DNA from: Desulfobacteraceae bacterium
Lineage (GTDB): Bacteria > Desulfobacterota > Desulfobacteria > Desulfobacterales > UBA11574
Assembly (NCBI GenBank): GCA_013203195.1
Contig: JABMQM010000190.1
Span: forward strand, 1 to 9,780
DNA length: 9,780 nt
Reading direction: 5' to 3'
Position 1 is the stretch's first letter. Each line of letters begins with the position of its first letter. The notes under the pieces were generated by a model that did not search any database, had not been told where the DNA came from, and saw only the letters and a program-made list of their open reading frames with translations. Positions 1 to 6,900 of this stretch are shown here, one piece after another. The position numbers and the translations under genes were made by a program.

Positions 1-1982
1 GCATTACTTATTAATTTCCCTTCAGGATGAGTTGCTATCAGCGGTATTTTATTTTCAGCAATGCTTCCCCTGGAATGGCAGCTGCGGCACAAAGCATCCA
101 TTACGCTTTCCTCTTTAGAAATCGGGCCATATGGCCTGGCCCACAGTTGCAGCTTGTTGAAGCTGTTGTGGACCAGGTGGCAGGCTCCGCACGGGCCGGA
201 CTCCTTGACGGTCTGGCCCAGTAAATTTGTCGCCTGCGGGGCGGTTACATTAAGGTCGTGCTTGGTTCCGTCAACAAGGGCTTTGCCAGGGTGACAGGCT
301 TTACAAAGGTCTGAAGACGGAAAATTCGCTTTTCTTAAAAAACTTGTGGTGGTGTCTCCCTCGATATTTTTGAACGTGTAATTTGAAATCGGTCCGTATT
401 TTTCAGGAGCCCAGCTATGGGGCTCATGACAGGTAAGACAAACAATTCTCTCATCAGGCGATCTATTCAAATCGCCGTCATAGAGAGGAAGGATTGTAAT
501 GTCCTTTTGTTTGTCGGAAGTCAAATCTGCTGTTTTAAATGCTATATCAACAGGGTGATAATTGTCGCCGATAAGTTTTGCTTTGGCGGCCCCGCTTTTA
601 TTGTGACACCCGCTACACAATTGGGTGACAAAATCTTTCTCCCCGGCAAGTCGTTTGGCCCACAGCCGTTTGCCGGCGGCATTATGGGGTATATGACATG
701 CGCCGCAGGGTCCTGAGACGCCGGTGGTAAATCCCTGCAAGTTTTTTTCATCCGGTGCGGTTACATCGAGGTTATGGTCGGAATTCATCAATTGTTTCTT
801 ATCGGTATGACACTCTATGCACAGAGGCGATAACGGACTGTTCGATATCCTTAAGAAACTGTTGGAAGCGTCTCCCTCAAAATGTTTAGTGCTAATATCA
901 GCCGTAGAGTTTGGCGCCCACCTGTGGACATCATGGCAGGTTAGACATTGAACCCTGCCGGCGGGATTCCTTTTTAAGCCTGCTGAAAACAGCGGCAGCT
1001 TGCGCGGGCTCGCTGTTTTTGCAGAAGACAAAACATTGACCGGGTGTGAGTAATCGCCGATGCGTTTTGTCTTGTAACCGGTCTCTTTGCCATGGCATGT
1101 CAAACACATCTGCGAGGCAAGATCGCCGGGGCCCGGATGTCGAGCCCACAACTTTTTGCCGACTGCGTTGTGCGGCGTATGGCAGGCTCCGCAGGGGCCT
1201 GACTCGGAAGCTTGCTGCTGCTTACTGTTTTTCTCATCAGGCAGCGATAAGCGCAGATCATGCTTTGTGCCGATTAAATCTTTTTGAAAAGTATGACATG
1301 CGGTACAGAGTTTTGAACTTTTGTTATCAACAACGGCTATTTTATCTCCCTGGGCTCCGTGAACTTTGTGGCAGGACTGGCAGATTATCTTATTTTTTTC
1401 CTGCCCCGGCACGCTGCCCAGTTCAAACAGTGTCTCAGGCAATTTAAAGGCCGCTTTTTTTAGAGGGTGGCCGTTGCTGCGCAGGTAGTCAGCCTCATTT
1501 GTGTGGCACCTTTTACATAAGCTTGAATCAACATTTTTTTTCCTGAAAAAAGAAGTCATGCCCCCGCGGCTTCCGTCAGCGGCGGCGCCGACTCCATGGG
1601 CCGAGTGACAGGTTCCGCAGTAGATTTCACTTCTGCTGCTTAAAGGAAGGTCTGCTGGAACGGTAACATTATTGGAAGGTTTTACAAATGTCTTGTGCTG
1701 ATTGTATTTCCAGACCACATAGCGTGAGTCGTTGACATAACCGTCGTGACAGCTGTAACAGATCTCTTCCGAACTCACCACTCCCTGGGTATCTTTCATG
1801 AGGACGTTTCCGGGCTGCCACTCAATCAGGGTTTGCTTATCCGTCCTAAAATCGTTCAGCCACATGACATGACAAATCGCGCAGTCCCTCTTCGAAGACA
1901 TCTCGACGGCAGAAACGGTTGCAGTACTAATAAGGACGGCAAAGATTACAAATATGTATACACACGGGGTTGCTCTAGTCAT
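1..1982 (-). CDS. Giant secreted multiheme cytochrome c (doubled CXXCH family), C-terminus outside window
   Basis: Partial gene: 660 complete codons from the ATG and no stop before the window edge. Residues 1-25 form a signal peptide (hydrophobic core about 8-22, cleavage after ATVSA), so the protein is exported. I count 16 CXXCH heme sites, starting at residues 34, 75, 122, 156, 201, 226, 264, 293, 346, 388, 426, 456, 515, 560, 598 and 632. Many have a second His three residues on (CGACHTPH, CLTCHDVH), the pattern of the doubled-CXXCH family. Four-heme units repeat about every 162-172 residues (GPCGACH at 262, 424 and 596, each followed by LWA), with conserved HP and KHDL motifs that could supply distal heme ligands. 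An in-frame TAG four codons upstream fixes the start. No Shine-Dalgarno is visible, and the gene begins 28 bases after the NHL gene stop. Likely a periplasmic, outer-membrane or extracellular electron carrier; localisation is inferred. Confidence 0.93.
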   Translation of the reverse strand, partial: MTRATPCVYIFVIFAVLISTATVSAVEMSSKRDCAICHVMWLNDFRTDKQTLIEWQPGNVLMKDTQGVVSSEEICYSCHDGYVNDSRYVVWKYNQHKTFVKPSNNVTVPADLPLSSRSEIYCGTCHSAHGVGAAADGSRGGMTSFFRKKNVDSSLCKRCHTNEADYLRSNGHPLKKAAFKLPETLFELGSVPGQEKNKIICQSCHKVHGAQGDKIAVVDNKSSKLCTACHTFQKDLIGTKHDLRLSLPDEKNSKQQQASESGPCGACHTPHNAVGKKLWARHPGPGDLASQMCLTCHGKETGYKTKRIGDYSHPVNVLSSAKTASPRKLPLFSAGLKRNPAGRVQCLTCHDVHRWAPNSTADISTKHFEGDASNSFLRISNSPLSPLCIECHTDKKQLMNSDHNLDVTAPDEKNLQGFTTGVSGPCGACHIPHNAAGKRLWAKRLAGEKDFVTQLCSGCHNKSGAAKAKLIGDNYHPVDIAFKTADLTSDKQKDITILPLYDGDLNRSPDERIVCLTCHEPHSWAPEKYGPISNYTFKNIEGDTTTSFLRKANFPSSDLCKACHPGKALVDGTKHDLNVTAPQATNLLGQTVKESGPCGACHLVHNSFNKLQLWARPYGPISKEESVMDALCRSCHSRGSIAENKIPLIATHPEGKLISN

Positions 1983-2010
1983 TGAATTTAAATACTAAAA
2001 AGGTTATCTG

Positions 2011-2973
2011 CTATTGGAGCAATTTTAATACACTTATCTTGTTGCTCCTCATCTCTACCACCCGGAGTATTTTGTGCTTATCATCTACTGCGATTCCGAC
2101 AGGGGTAATAAAGCGCCTATTTTTACCATTCTCACAAACAACCCCTATAAAGCGTCCCAAATTGGAAAACACCTGAATAAATCCCATATAACTGTCGGTG
2201 ACAAAAACCCTGTTGTTTTTATCGACGGCAACTCCCTTGGGTCTGAAGAGCTTGCCCGGCAGCACACCCCAAGAGCCGATGGCAGCAATAAAATTTCCGA
2301 ACGGATCAAATTTTTGGACCCTGGTGTTGATTACATCGACGACAAAGACCTCGTTGTATTCATTTATCGCCAGAATGCCCGGGTACCTGAACTCTCCGGG
2401 CCCTTCCCCGAATTTCCCCCACTCAAATTCAAAAGTCCCGCTTTGCTTATACACTTTAATCTTATGGTTATCATTATCGGATATGTATAAATAATCTTTT
2501 AGTTTAGAAACAAGCACATCCACCGGATCCGAAGGTTTTTCTTTAGAACCGGACTTCACTGTGAACATATATTTAAAATCACCTTTTAAATTGAAAACCT
2601 GGATCCTGTGATTGCCTGAATCGGCGATAAATACTCTACCGTCATCCGAGATATCAATTCCCAATGGATATTTGAATTCACCTTTTTTGTCACCTTTTTT
2701 CCCAAACTCAAACTTGCGTCTGCCTTTGCTGTCAACAACCAGTATTCTATTGTTGACACCATCCACTAAATACACGTCACCGTTGGGTCCTACTGAGATA
2801 TCACTTGGCTGGTCGGCGCCCGGAGTTACGTCGAACTGAAATTTGCTGTGAATACATTCTTGAGAATATGAGACAGACGGAATGGCCGCAATAGAAAGAA
2901 TCACGATAAGGCAGATAAAAATGTGCTTTGCTCTAAATAAAAAGTGACCCCTATAGTCTGGGTTTCCCGGCAT
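2011..2973 (-). CDS. Secreted NHL-repeat six-bladed beta-propeller protein
   Basis: 320 residues from the chosen ATG. Residues about 15-37 are a signal peptide (hydrophobic core 19-36, cleavage near SYSQ). The rest is six NHL-type repeats at roughly 54-90, 98-139, 148-186, 196-235, 243-281 and 288-320, with the recurring pattern of a P-x-G/D-I strand, V-x-D and N-x-R-I-x-V-F. That is enough for a complete six-bladed propeller with no extra domain. It has no heme motif, so it is probably a scaffold or docking partner for the cytochromes rather than a carrier. NHL proteins are often interleaved with multiheme cytochromes in such operons; the partner role is inference. The ATG at 2973 overlaps the end of the triheme gene by 23 bases, suggesting translational coupling. 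An in-frame ATG at 3036 is possible but would put 21 extra residues before an already adequate signal peptide. The Cys near the cleavage site lacks a lipobox. Confidence 0.85.
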   Translation of the reverse strand: MPGNPDYRGHFLFRAKHIFICLIVILSIAAIPSVSYSQECIHSKFQFDVTPGADQPSDISVGPNGDVYLVDGVNNRILVVDSKGRRKFEFGKKGDKKGEFKYPLGIDISDDGRVFIADSGNHRIQVFNLKGDFKYMFTVKSGSKEKPSDPVDVLVSKLKDYLYISDNDNHKIKVYKQSGTFEFEWGKFGEGPGEFRYPGILAINEYNEVFVVDVINTRVQKFDPFGNFIAAIGSWGVLPGKLFRPKGVAVDKNNRVFVTDSYMGFIQVFSNLGRFIGVVCENGKNRRFITPVGIAVDDKHKILRVVEMRSNKISVLKLLQ

Positions 2974-3829
2974 CTTTGGCTTTAGAATCTTCAGGTTTAG
3001 ATTCTTGAAATAGGTTCGGCAGGTAAAATTCTTCATACTTGGTAATCATACCCTTTATATTCAGCTGCTCAAGATCTACAATCCTGTTTTCAGAAAATCT
3101 CAGTTTTTCAAAATCCAGCAACCCTTCTTTACTGTGGCATATTTTGCAATCATGCCCTTTGGGTTTGATATTGACATGAAATTTCTTTTTGACACTATCT
3201 CTTTGTTCAGGAGTGAGCTTATCTCTTACTTTCATATAATCCAGGGCCAACGGCGCATCTTGTATCTGAAGGGTTGACTCCAGTTTATCTTTGTTTATAA
3301 AAAAAGCTGCTATTTTGGAAATTAGATCGTCAACTTCTACAAGATTTCCTGTCTCAGGGTCATAACTTGTCCCAAAAAAAGGTCCTTGAGGATCATCGTC
3401 AAAAGGATTGTACCATTTATAAACGATCCTGGCCCCCTCTTTTTCTTTGATATGACAGGTTTCACATACGAAATACTGGGTATGCATGTTTAAAAGTGAC
3501 CTGACTTTCTTGCTTTTACTGTGGGGATAGTCAGAGTGACAAATAAAACATACCGGGCGCTCATTTTCGGCAAGCTGCGGGAATGGAGTAATATTGTGAA
3601 AATGCCGGTGGATCTCCAACTCTTCAAGACGCCGGGCCTCTTCCAAAATTGCCGATGCATGTTTCTTTTCATATTTAGCTTTTAAAGGCGCTGCAATAGC
3701 GGGACCATGCGGAGACAAGGCAAAATGATACACGACCCCGGCAAGAATGGCAAGCATGGTTATCAGCATAGCAATAAAGATCAAATAGACGTATACGGGG
3801 TGATCTAATCTTTCGGGTTCTCCAGGCAT
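2951..3829 (-). CDS. Membrane-anchored triheme cytochrome c (copy 1)
   Basis: 292 residues. One uncleaved N-terminal helix (about 13-37) anchors the protein, leaving the rest in the periplasm. Three heme sites: CFICH 94-98, CETCH 122-126, CKICH 228-232. Around them are motifs shared with the gene at 8878: HFH (76-78), CHxDxPHxK, NMHxxYxxCxTCH (114-126), KWY (138-140) and a C-terminal FYxPxxxQ. The shared His at 76, 78, 103 and 116 are candidate distal ligands. It is not a NapC/NirT protein: three hemes instead of four and a different spacing, including a gap of about 100 residues between hemes 2 and 3. The family is unknown to me beyond cytochrome c. It follows the cytochrome b gene after a 151-base spacer and has a modest ribosome site (AGGGGA). 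Likely takes electrons from, or gives them to, the b/octaheme pair and passes them to soluble or outer-membrane carriers (inferred). Confidence 0.88.
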   Translation of the reverse strand: MPGEPERLDHPVYVYLIFIAMLITMLAILAGVVYHFALSPHGPAIAAPLKAKYEKKHASAILEEARRLEELEIHRHFHNITPFPQLAENERPVCFICHSDYPHSKSKKVRSLLNMHTQYFVCETCHIKEKEGARIVYKWYNPFDDDPQGPFFGTSYDPETGNLVEVDDLISKIAAFFINKDKLESTLQIQDAPLALDYMKVRDKLTPEQRDSVKKKFHVNIKPKGHDCKICHSKEGLLDFEKLRFSENRIVDLEQLNIKGMITKYEEFYLPNLFQESKPEDSKAKDAGKPRL

Positions 3830-3980
3830 TTTAGTCCCCTAATGGTAAAATTCAGGTATTTCGCGGCATTTTTTTTATGATCACGAAAACACCAAGGTAA
3901 TCAAGAGTGAGCAGTCATCAGTGTGAAGTGATCAGTAAGGAAAACTGATTACTGACATCTGTGTCTTTGTGGCAACTATT
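3830..3980. repeat. Intergenic spacer with repeat-like, hairpin-forming sequence
   Basis: This 151-base gap breaks an operon whose other junctions are tight. It contains TCAGTAA at 3932-3938 and its exact reverse complement TTACTGA at 3949-3955 (10-base loop), set among several further ATCAGT/ACTGA words between 3911 and 3956. Degenerate runs of this kind are common as short dispersed repeats in Desulfobacterota genomes, so this may be an inserted mini-repeat. There is no T-run of the kind expected for a terminator immediately after the hairpin, and no promoter I would defend. The last bases next to 3829 carry the ribosome site of the triheme gene. Confidence 0.45.
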
Positions 3981-5012
3981 TTACTGTTCAAGCTCTTTTT
4001 CTGCTACAGGGTTGCCGGTAGTTTCTAAAGAATACGGGACCGGCGTTTCTTCTTCAGCGTAAAATCCTTTTTCCTTTAACAGTGCTCGCATGTATTTCTT
4101 TTCTGCGGGTATCTCATTGAGATTGTTGATGTATTCGAGAAAATGCTCCTCTATTTGATGCTCCCTGGTTATCCTGCCGGTTATAAAGGTCCATTGAGCC
4201 GGAAATCTACCCGGCACAAGATGAACATTGGACAAGTGCCAGAACGCCAAAACAAGCAGCGCCATAATGGCCTCATCAACGTGCATCAATCTTGCAAAAT
4301 CCTGGAAAAAAGCCGGCAGGGGCCAGAAATTGGCAATGGTTTCAGACAAAATTTTAACCAGCCCATCAGGAAATATTCCTGTCACGAGGTCAGGCCATAA
4401 CTGCGCGGTTATTTCAGGGAATAACAGGGTTGCCCCTGCTGATATCAAAACCGTATTGCCCCACAAAATGGCCAAATAATGCATTTTTTGCTTGTACATG
4501 AATTTTTCCATCTTCGGCCGATACGGCTCGCGCCCCAAAAAGTATTTAATGTCGTGGATTAAGTCAAAAAGGTCTTTGAGCCTGGGGATCTGGCTTCTTT
4601 TGTAATCAAATTTACCTCTTATAATTTTATGAATAGTTCCCCCGATTATGTAAATTAGGTGATATGCGGATGCAAAAACCATAACTGATGCCGCAATTCT
4701 GTGAATAAGCCTGGCAATGTCGGCACCGCCAAAAACAGACAGTACATAAGGTGACCAAAAAACATCACTGAAATATAACGGCAGGCCGGTCGACGCCAGG
4801 ACAAGAAAGGTGGCGAAGGCCAGAAAATGCTGAATGACGATGTGGATGGTGTAGCGTGGCAGGTCGCCGAAGGGGTTCGACTTTACATTTCGATAAATGT
4901 CCCTTGGGATGGCACCCACTTCTGCAACATACGTAAAATAGTCGTCTTCAGCAGCAATCTTTTTAGCGGAAATTGCAATCGACTCAGAAGATACTGGTAT
5001 AGACACCGACAT
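3981..5012 (-). CDS. Four-helix diheme cytochrome b, quinone-linked membrane subunit (copy 1)
   Basis: 343 residues of the cytochrome b561 / formate dehydrogenase gamma-like type. Predicted helices lie at about 55-80, 101-125, 177-199 and 243-266. His 62 (helix 1), 104 and 118 (helix 2), and 244, 259 and 264 (helix 4) are all conserved in the copy at 8042; heme b ligands would come from this set. H178 at the start of helix 3 is Asp in the other copy. A hydrophilic stretch of about 50 residues precedes helix 1, longer than in copy 2. Expected role: menaquinol oxidation or menaquinone reduction, passing electrons between the quinone pool and the c-hemes of its neighbours. The start is supported by AGGAGG four bases before the ATG, overlapping the TAG of the octaheme gene (8-base gap), so the two are surely co-translated. 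The quinone role is family knowledge, not visible in sequence. Confidence 0.92.
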   Translation of the reverse strand: MSVSIPVSSESIAISAKKIAAEDDYFTYVAEVGAIPRDIYRNVKSNPFGDLPRYTIHIVIQHFLAFATFLVLASTGLPLYFSDVFWSPYVLSVFGGADIARLIHRIAASVMVFASAYHLIYIIGGTIHKIIRGKFDYKRSQIPRLKDLFDLIHDIKYFLGREPYRPKMEKFMYKQKMHYLAILWGNTVLISAGATLLFPEITAQLWPDLVTGIFPDGLVKILSETIANFWPLPAFFQDFARLMHVDEAIMALLVLAFWHLSNVHLVPGRFPAQWTFITGRITREHQIEEHFLEYINNLNEIPAEKKYMRALLKEKGFYAEEETPVPYSLETTGNPVAEKELEQ

Positions 5013-5020
5013 TTAGCCTC

Positions 5021-6109
5021 CTATGACCGTTTTGTTTCAGGCGTGCGTTTCGATTTTCCACGCCAGGTTGTGCCGCGCCTTATCTGCCATTTTAAACCGT
5101 CCTTTTTGCGTCCGCAAGTCTCCAGCAGCAAAAGACCCAGAAGACTGAATACAGTACCGTATAATGCCAGATGAAGGGAAGTTCTTATAAAATATAACGC
5201 TGGTTTTTCCTTTCTGGTAATGTCGGAATGAACGGCAATCTGTATAAACCTTTTATTCGTTTTTACATGGCATTGTTTGCAGGTTGTCTGGAGGTTGTCT
5301 TTATGAACCGTAGCTTTTTCTTCATCTTTTTTGTAAATATCATGAAGAGCACTGGTAGCATGGCAGCTGACACAATCAGCGGCTTCCTGAGAACCCAGCA
5401 TCACAGCCTGACCGTGGATCGAGCGGTTATACGTTTTAACTGCCGTCAAGCTCACATCTGAGGCTTTCAATTTTTGCATCAGTTCCATATCCTGATGGCA
5501 CTTTGCACATAACCTTACAATCTGCTGAGGCGAACGCGAAGTTTTGTGCCTCAGACGATGAGTGATATGCTGGTATGCCTGGGTTACCCCTTTTTGCTCA
5601 TGGCAGTTTTGGCAGCGAAGCAAAGTCTCTTCAAAGGCAATGCGTTTTTCATCAACCCTTTCGTACAGCGGATTAAAATGGCAATACTTGCAATACGGCT
5701 TTGCTTGCTTTAACTCCGGAGAGTCCTCCGGTTTTATCCCGTGCACGCTTTGGTTATATGTTTCTATTATTTTTTGATGGGAAAAGTTCTCGTCGGAAAA
5801 AGGCGGCTTGACGTGGCACTGATTGGCACAATTGACCTCTTCCGTTACCGGGTCATGGGGCAGTTTGGTAATATAGGTATGGCAGTCCCGGCAGGGAACA
5901 TTGCGATGGACACTTCGGGCGTAGGTATTTTCATTAACATTATAATTTATTTTTTTACCGTCTTCATCAATGCGGCCCACAAAGCGATATTTGTGGCACA
6001 TGATACAGTTTTCCTTGTCCGCAGCCTCAGCGAACAAGCCGGCGGTTAGAACAATAAATACAACTGCGGCTTTAAGGCATGCTGCCAGATAAGTTTTTGA
6101 TGCCTTCAA
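5021..6109 (-). CDS. Membrane-anchored octaheme cytochrome c (copy 1), TTG start
   Basis: 362 residues. Signal peptide 1-29 (cleavage near FAEAA) and a C-terminal helix at about 311-331 followed by a basic tail, so a periplasmic heme domain is held on the inner membrane. Eight heme sites: CIMCH 35, CRDCH 73, CANQCH 94 (a CX3CH variant), CKYCH 140, CQNCH 166, CAKCH 201, CVSCH 246, CKQCH 277. Many extra His (68, 85, 111, 123, 181, 184, 232, 269, 294) match His in the copy at 6982 and are candidate distal ligands. The start is TTG, chosen because GAGGAG stands 8 bases upstream and the signal peptide then has a normal basic N-terminus. First gene of the operon, about 70 bases below a likely sigma-54 start site. 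With the cytochrome b it resembles the CbcA/CbcB pair of Geobacter; that parallel is from memory. Confidence 0.93.
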   Translation of the reverse strand: MKASKTYLAACLKAAVVFIVLTAGLFAEAADKENCIMCHKYRFVGRIDEDGKKINYNVNENTYARSVHRNVPCRDCHTYITKLPHDPVTEEVNCANQCHVKPPFSDENFSHQKIIETYNQSVHGIKPEDSPELKQAKPYCKYCHFNPLYERVDEKRIAFEETLLRCQNCHEQKGVTQAYQHITHRLRHKTSRSPQQIVRLCAKCHQDMELMQKLKASDVSLTAVKTYNRSIHGQAVMLGSQEAADCVSCHATSALHDIYKKDEEKATVHKDNLQTTCKQCHVKTNKRFIQIAVHSDITRKEKPALYFIRTSLHLALYGTVFSLLGLLLLETCGRKKDGLKWQIRRGTTWRGKSKRTPETKRS

Positions 6110-6117
6110 GTTCTTCT

Positions 6118-6123
6118 CTCCTC
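6118..6123 (-). promoter_or_regulatory. Shine-Dalgarno site deciding a TTG start
   Basis: On the minus strand this reads GAGGAG, 8 bases before the TTG at 6107-6109. No ATG or GTG gives a signal peptide with comparable placement, so this site is the main support for the TTG start of the octaheme cytochrome. Confidence 0.75.
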
Positions 6124-6190
6124 ACTTCTAAGAGCCATTTATGGATGGAAACTACCTAAGATTGCGAACATATCAACATGATTCTGAGAC

Positions 6191-6205
6191 GCAATTACCA
6201 TACCA
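6191..6205 (-). promoter_or_regulatory. Sigma-54 (-24/-12) promoter of the minus operon
   Basis: The minus strand reads TGGTATGGTAATTGC followed by G. This fits the sigma-54 consensus TGGYAYR-N4-TTGCW at every position except the last, with the required GG-N10-GC spacing. Transcription would begin about 12 bases past the GC, near 6179, giving a leader of about 70 bases to the TTG of the octaheme gene. Placement and orientation are right for the operon. Confidence 0.65.
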
Positions 6206-6353
6206 AACGAGATTTAATTCATATTTTTTTTGAAAATACTTTTAACCCACTGTTATTATAAAAAAATAGGCTATATCTGACTGCCGCTGCTATCCCAGGG
6301 GGCCGGGAATTTTTATGGAAATAAGGAAGAACTGCTGACCGGGCCGCCCTTTG

Positions 6354-6391
6354 CCTGGTGATATCACCATTAAACTGGTGATATCGCCAGG
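6354..6391. promoter_or_regulatory. Tandem palindromic operator pair (likely activator binding site)
   Basis: Two palindromes, TGGTGATATCACCA (6356-6369, perfect) and TGGTGATATCGCCA (6376-6389, one change), have centres 20 bases apart, two helical turns. Together they also form an 18-base-arm hairpin (6352-6369 with 6376-6393) with one G:T pair and a 6-base loop. No T-run follows, so it is not a terminator. It sits 150 bases upstream of the minus sigma-54 element, a normal distance for an enhancer-binding protein. The regulator is unknown and not in this window. Confidence 0.6.
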
Positions 6392-6512
6392 CATTCCCAA
6401 ATAAACTTAAATATAAGATGCTTACCAATTGCAGAGGATAAATTGCTCTCACGGAAATATAGATTGAAAGATAAACAGCCAAATCTAAATCTGATGAAAT
6501 CGCCGACGGACA

Positions 6513-6526
6513 TGGTGGTTCCACCA
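6513..6526. promoter_or_regulatory. Third copy of the TGGTG-N4-CACCA palindrome
   Basis: TGGTGGTTCCACCA has the same outer half-sites, TGGTG and CACCA, and the same 4-base centre length as the tandem pair at 6354-6391, but a different centre (GTTC instead of ATAT). It lies 85 bases upstream of the plus-strand sigma-54 element. Conservation of the half-sites with a varied centre is what a dimeric DNA-binding protein site would show. Confidence 0.5.
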
Positions 6527-6611
6527 GATTTTTACTAATAAAAAATACAATAAAGACTTATCAATTATTTAACAACTTGTTTTTATAGATCTATCCATAA
6601 CAAAGTCGTTT

Positions 6612-6627
6612 TGGCATGTTCATTGCT
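6612..6627 (+). promoter_or_regulatory. Sigma-54 (-24/-12) promoter of the plus operon
   Basis: TGGCATGTTCATTGCT matches the consensus TGGYAYR-N4-TTGCW at every defined position, with GG-N10-GC spacing. The start site would be near 6637, leaving a long leader of about 345 bases before the octaheme gene at 6982. That leader contains inverted repeats and a terminator-like hairpin, which is unusual for a direct promoter, so regulated read-through or a later insertion between promoter and gene is possible. Confidence 0.65.
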
Positions 6628-6676
6628 ATCCCTATATAATTACTAATAAGTTCGAAGTGACTATATCTGGTTAGCC

Positions 6677-6714
6677 GGTTAGCCCGTTGTCCAGTATTAA
6701 GTTACGGGCTAACC
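6677..6714. repeat. Inverted repeat, 11-base arms
   Basis: GGTTAGCCCGT (6677-6687) and ACGGGCTAACC (6704-6714) are exact reverse complements with a 16-base loop. A partial direct copy of the left arm (GGTTAGCC, 6669-6676) precedes it, and a second small hairpin, CCCGCA/TGCGGG (6714-6728), follows at once. This looks like a dispersed intergenic repeat rather than an operator. Confidence 0.55.
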
Positions 6715-6730
6715 CCGCATGCTGCGGGAC

Positions 6731-6768
6731 AGGCTGGGCATAACGGGCCAACGGGCACAGCCTTTTTT
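6731..6768 (+). terminator. Terminator-like hairpin within the plus-operon leader
   Basis: AGGCTG (6731-6736) pairs with CAGCCT (6758-6763); two further pairs lie inside after one mismatch, with a loop of about 15 bases. The right arm runs directly into six T (6763-6768). The shape fits an intrinsic terminator on the plus strand, but no gene ends upstream on that strand within the intergenic region. If functional it would act on transcripts from the sigma-54 promoter at 6612. The stem is short, so strength is uncertain. Confidence 0.35.
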
Positions 6769-6871
6769 AACTTTAGCTCACTTCGTTCGACCTGAGGCTC
6801 TCGACAGGTTAGTTCACTTCAAACCCTGGACCAGACCGATCACCAATACGCTTTACTCAAAAAGCCAGGTT

Positions 6872-6900
6872 TTGAATGACGATAGCCTATATTATATATA
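6872..6900 (+). promoter_or_regulatory. Possible sigma-70-type promoter near the plus operon
   Basis: TTGAAT (6872-6877), 17 bases, then TATATA (6895-6900). Each box matches four of six consensus positions. It lies downstream of the terminator-like hairpin and about 75 bases before the ATG at 6982, so it could give basal expression. The surrounding AT-run makes a chance match quite possible. Confidence 0.25.

Noticed and set aside
1..1982. CRISPR array or tandem DNA repeats suggested by regularly spaced similar words
   Set aside because: The words are codons for CXXCH motifs in one long open frame; the repeats are at protein level and diverged at DNA level.
2830..2960. NHL protein as a lipoprotein because a Cys lies just after the signal peptide
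   Set aside because: The residues before the Cys (S-Q-E) do not make a lipobox; ordinary signal peptidase I cleavage fits better.
2951..3829. Assignment of the triheme proteins as NapC/NirT/NrfH quinol dehydrogenases
   Set aside because: Only three CXXCH sites, no four-heme spacing, and a long non-heme insert; only the N-terminal anchor is shared.
6230..6259. Sigma-70-like TTGAAA-N18-TATTAT on the plus strand
   Set aside because: Falls in an AT-rich stretch more than 700 bases from the nearest plus-strand gene, so a chance match is more likely.
6354..6391. Tandem palindrome as an intrinsic terminator
   Set aside because: The hairpin is strong but no T-run follows on either strand, and each half is itself a palindrome, which fits operators.
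6219..6524. Minus-strand open frame of 101 codons in the intergenic region
   Set aside because: No ribosome site, odd composition, and it covers both the palindromic sites and the AT-rich promoter area; no recognisable domain.
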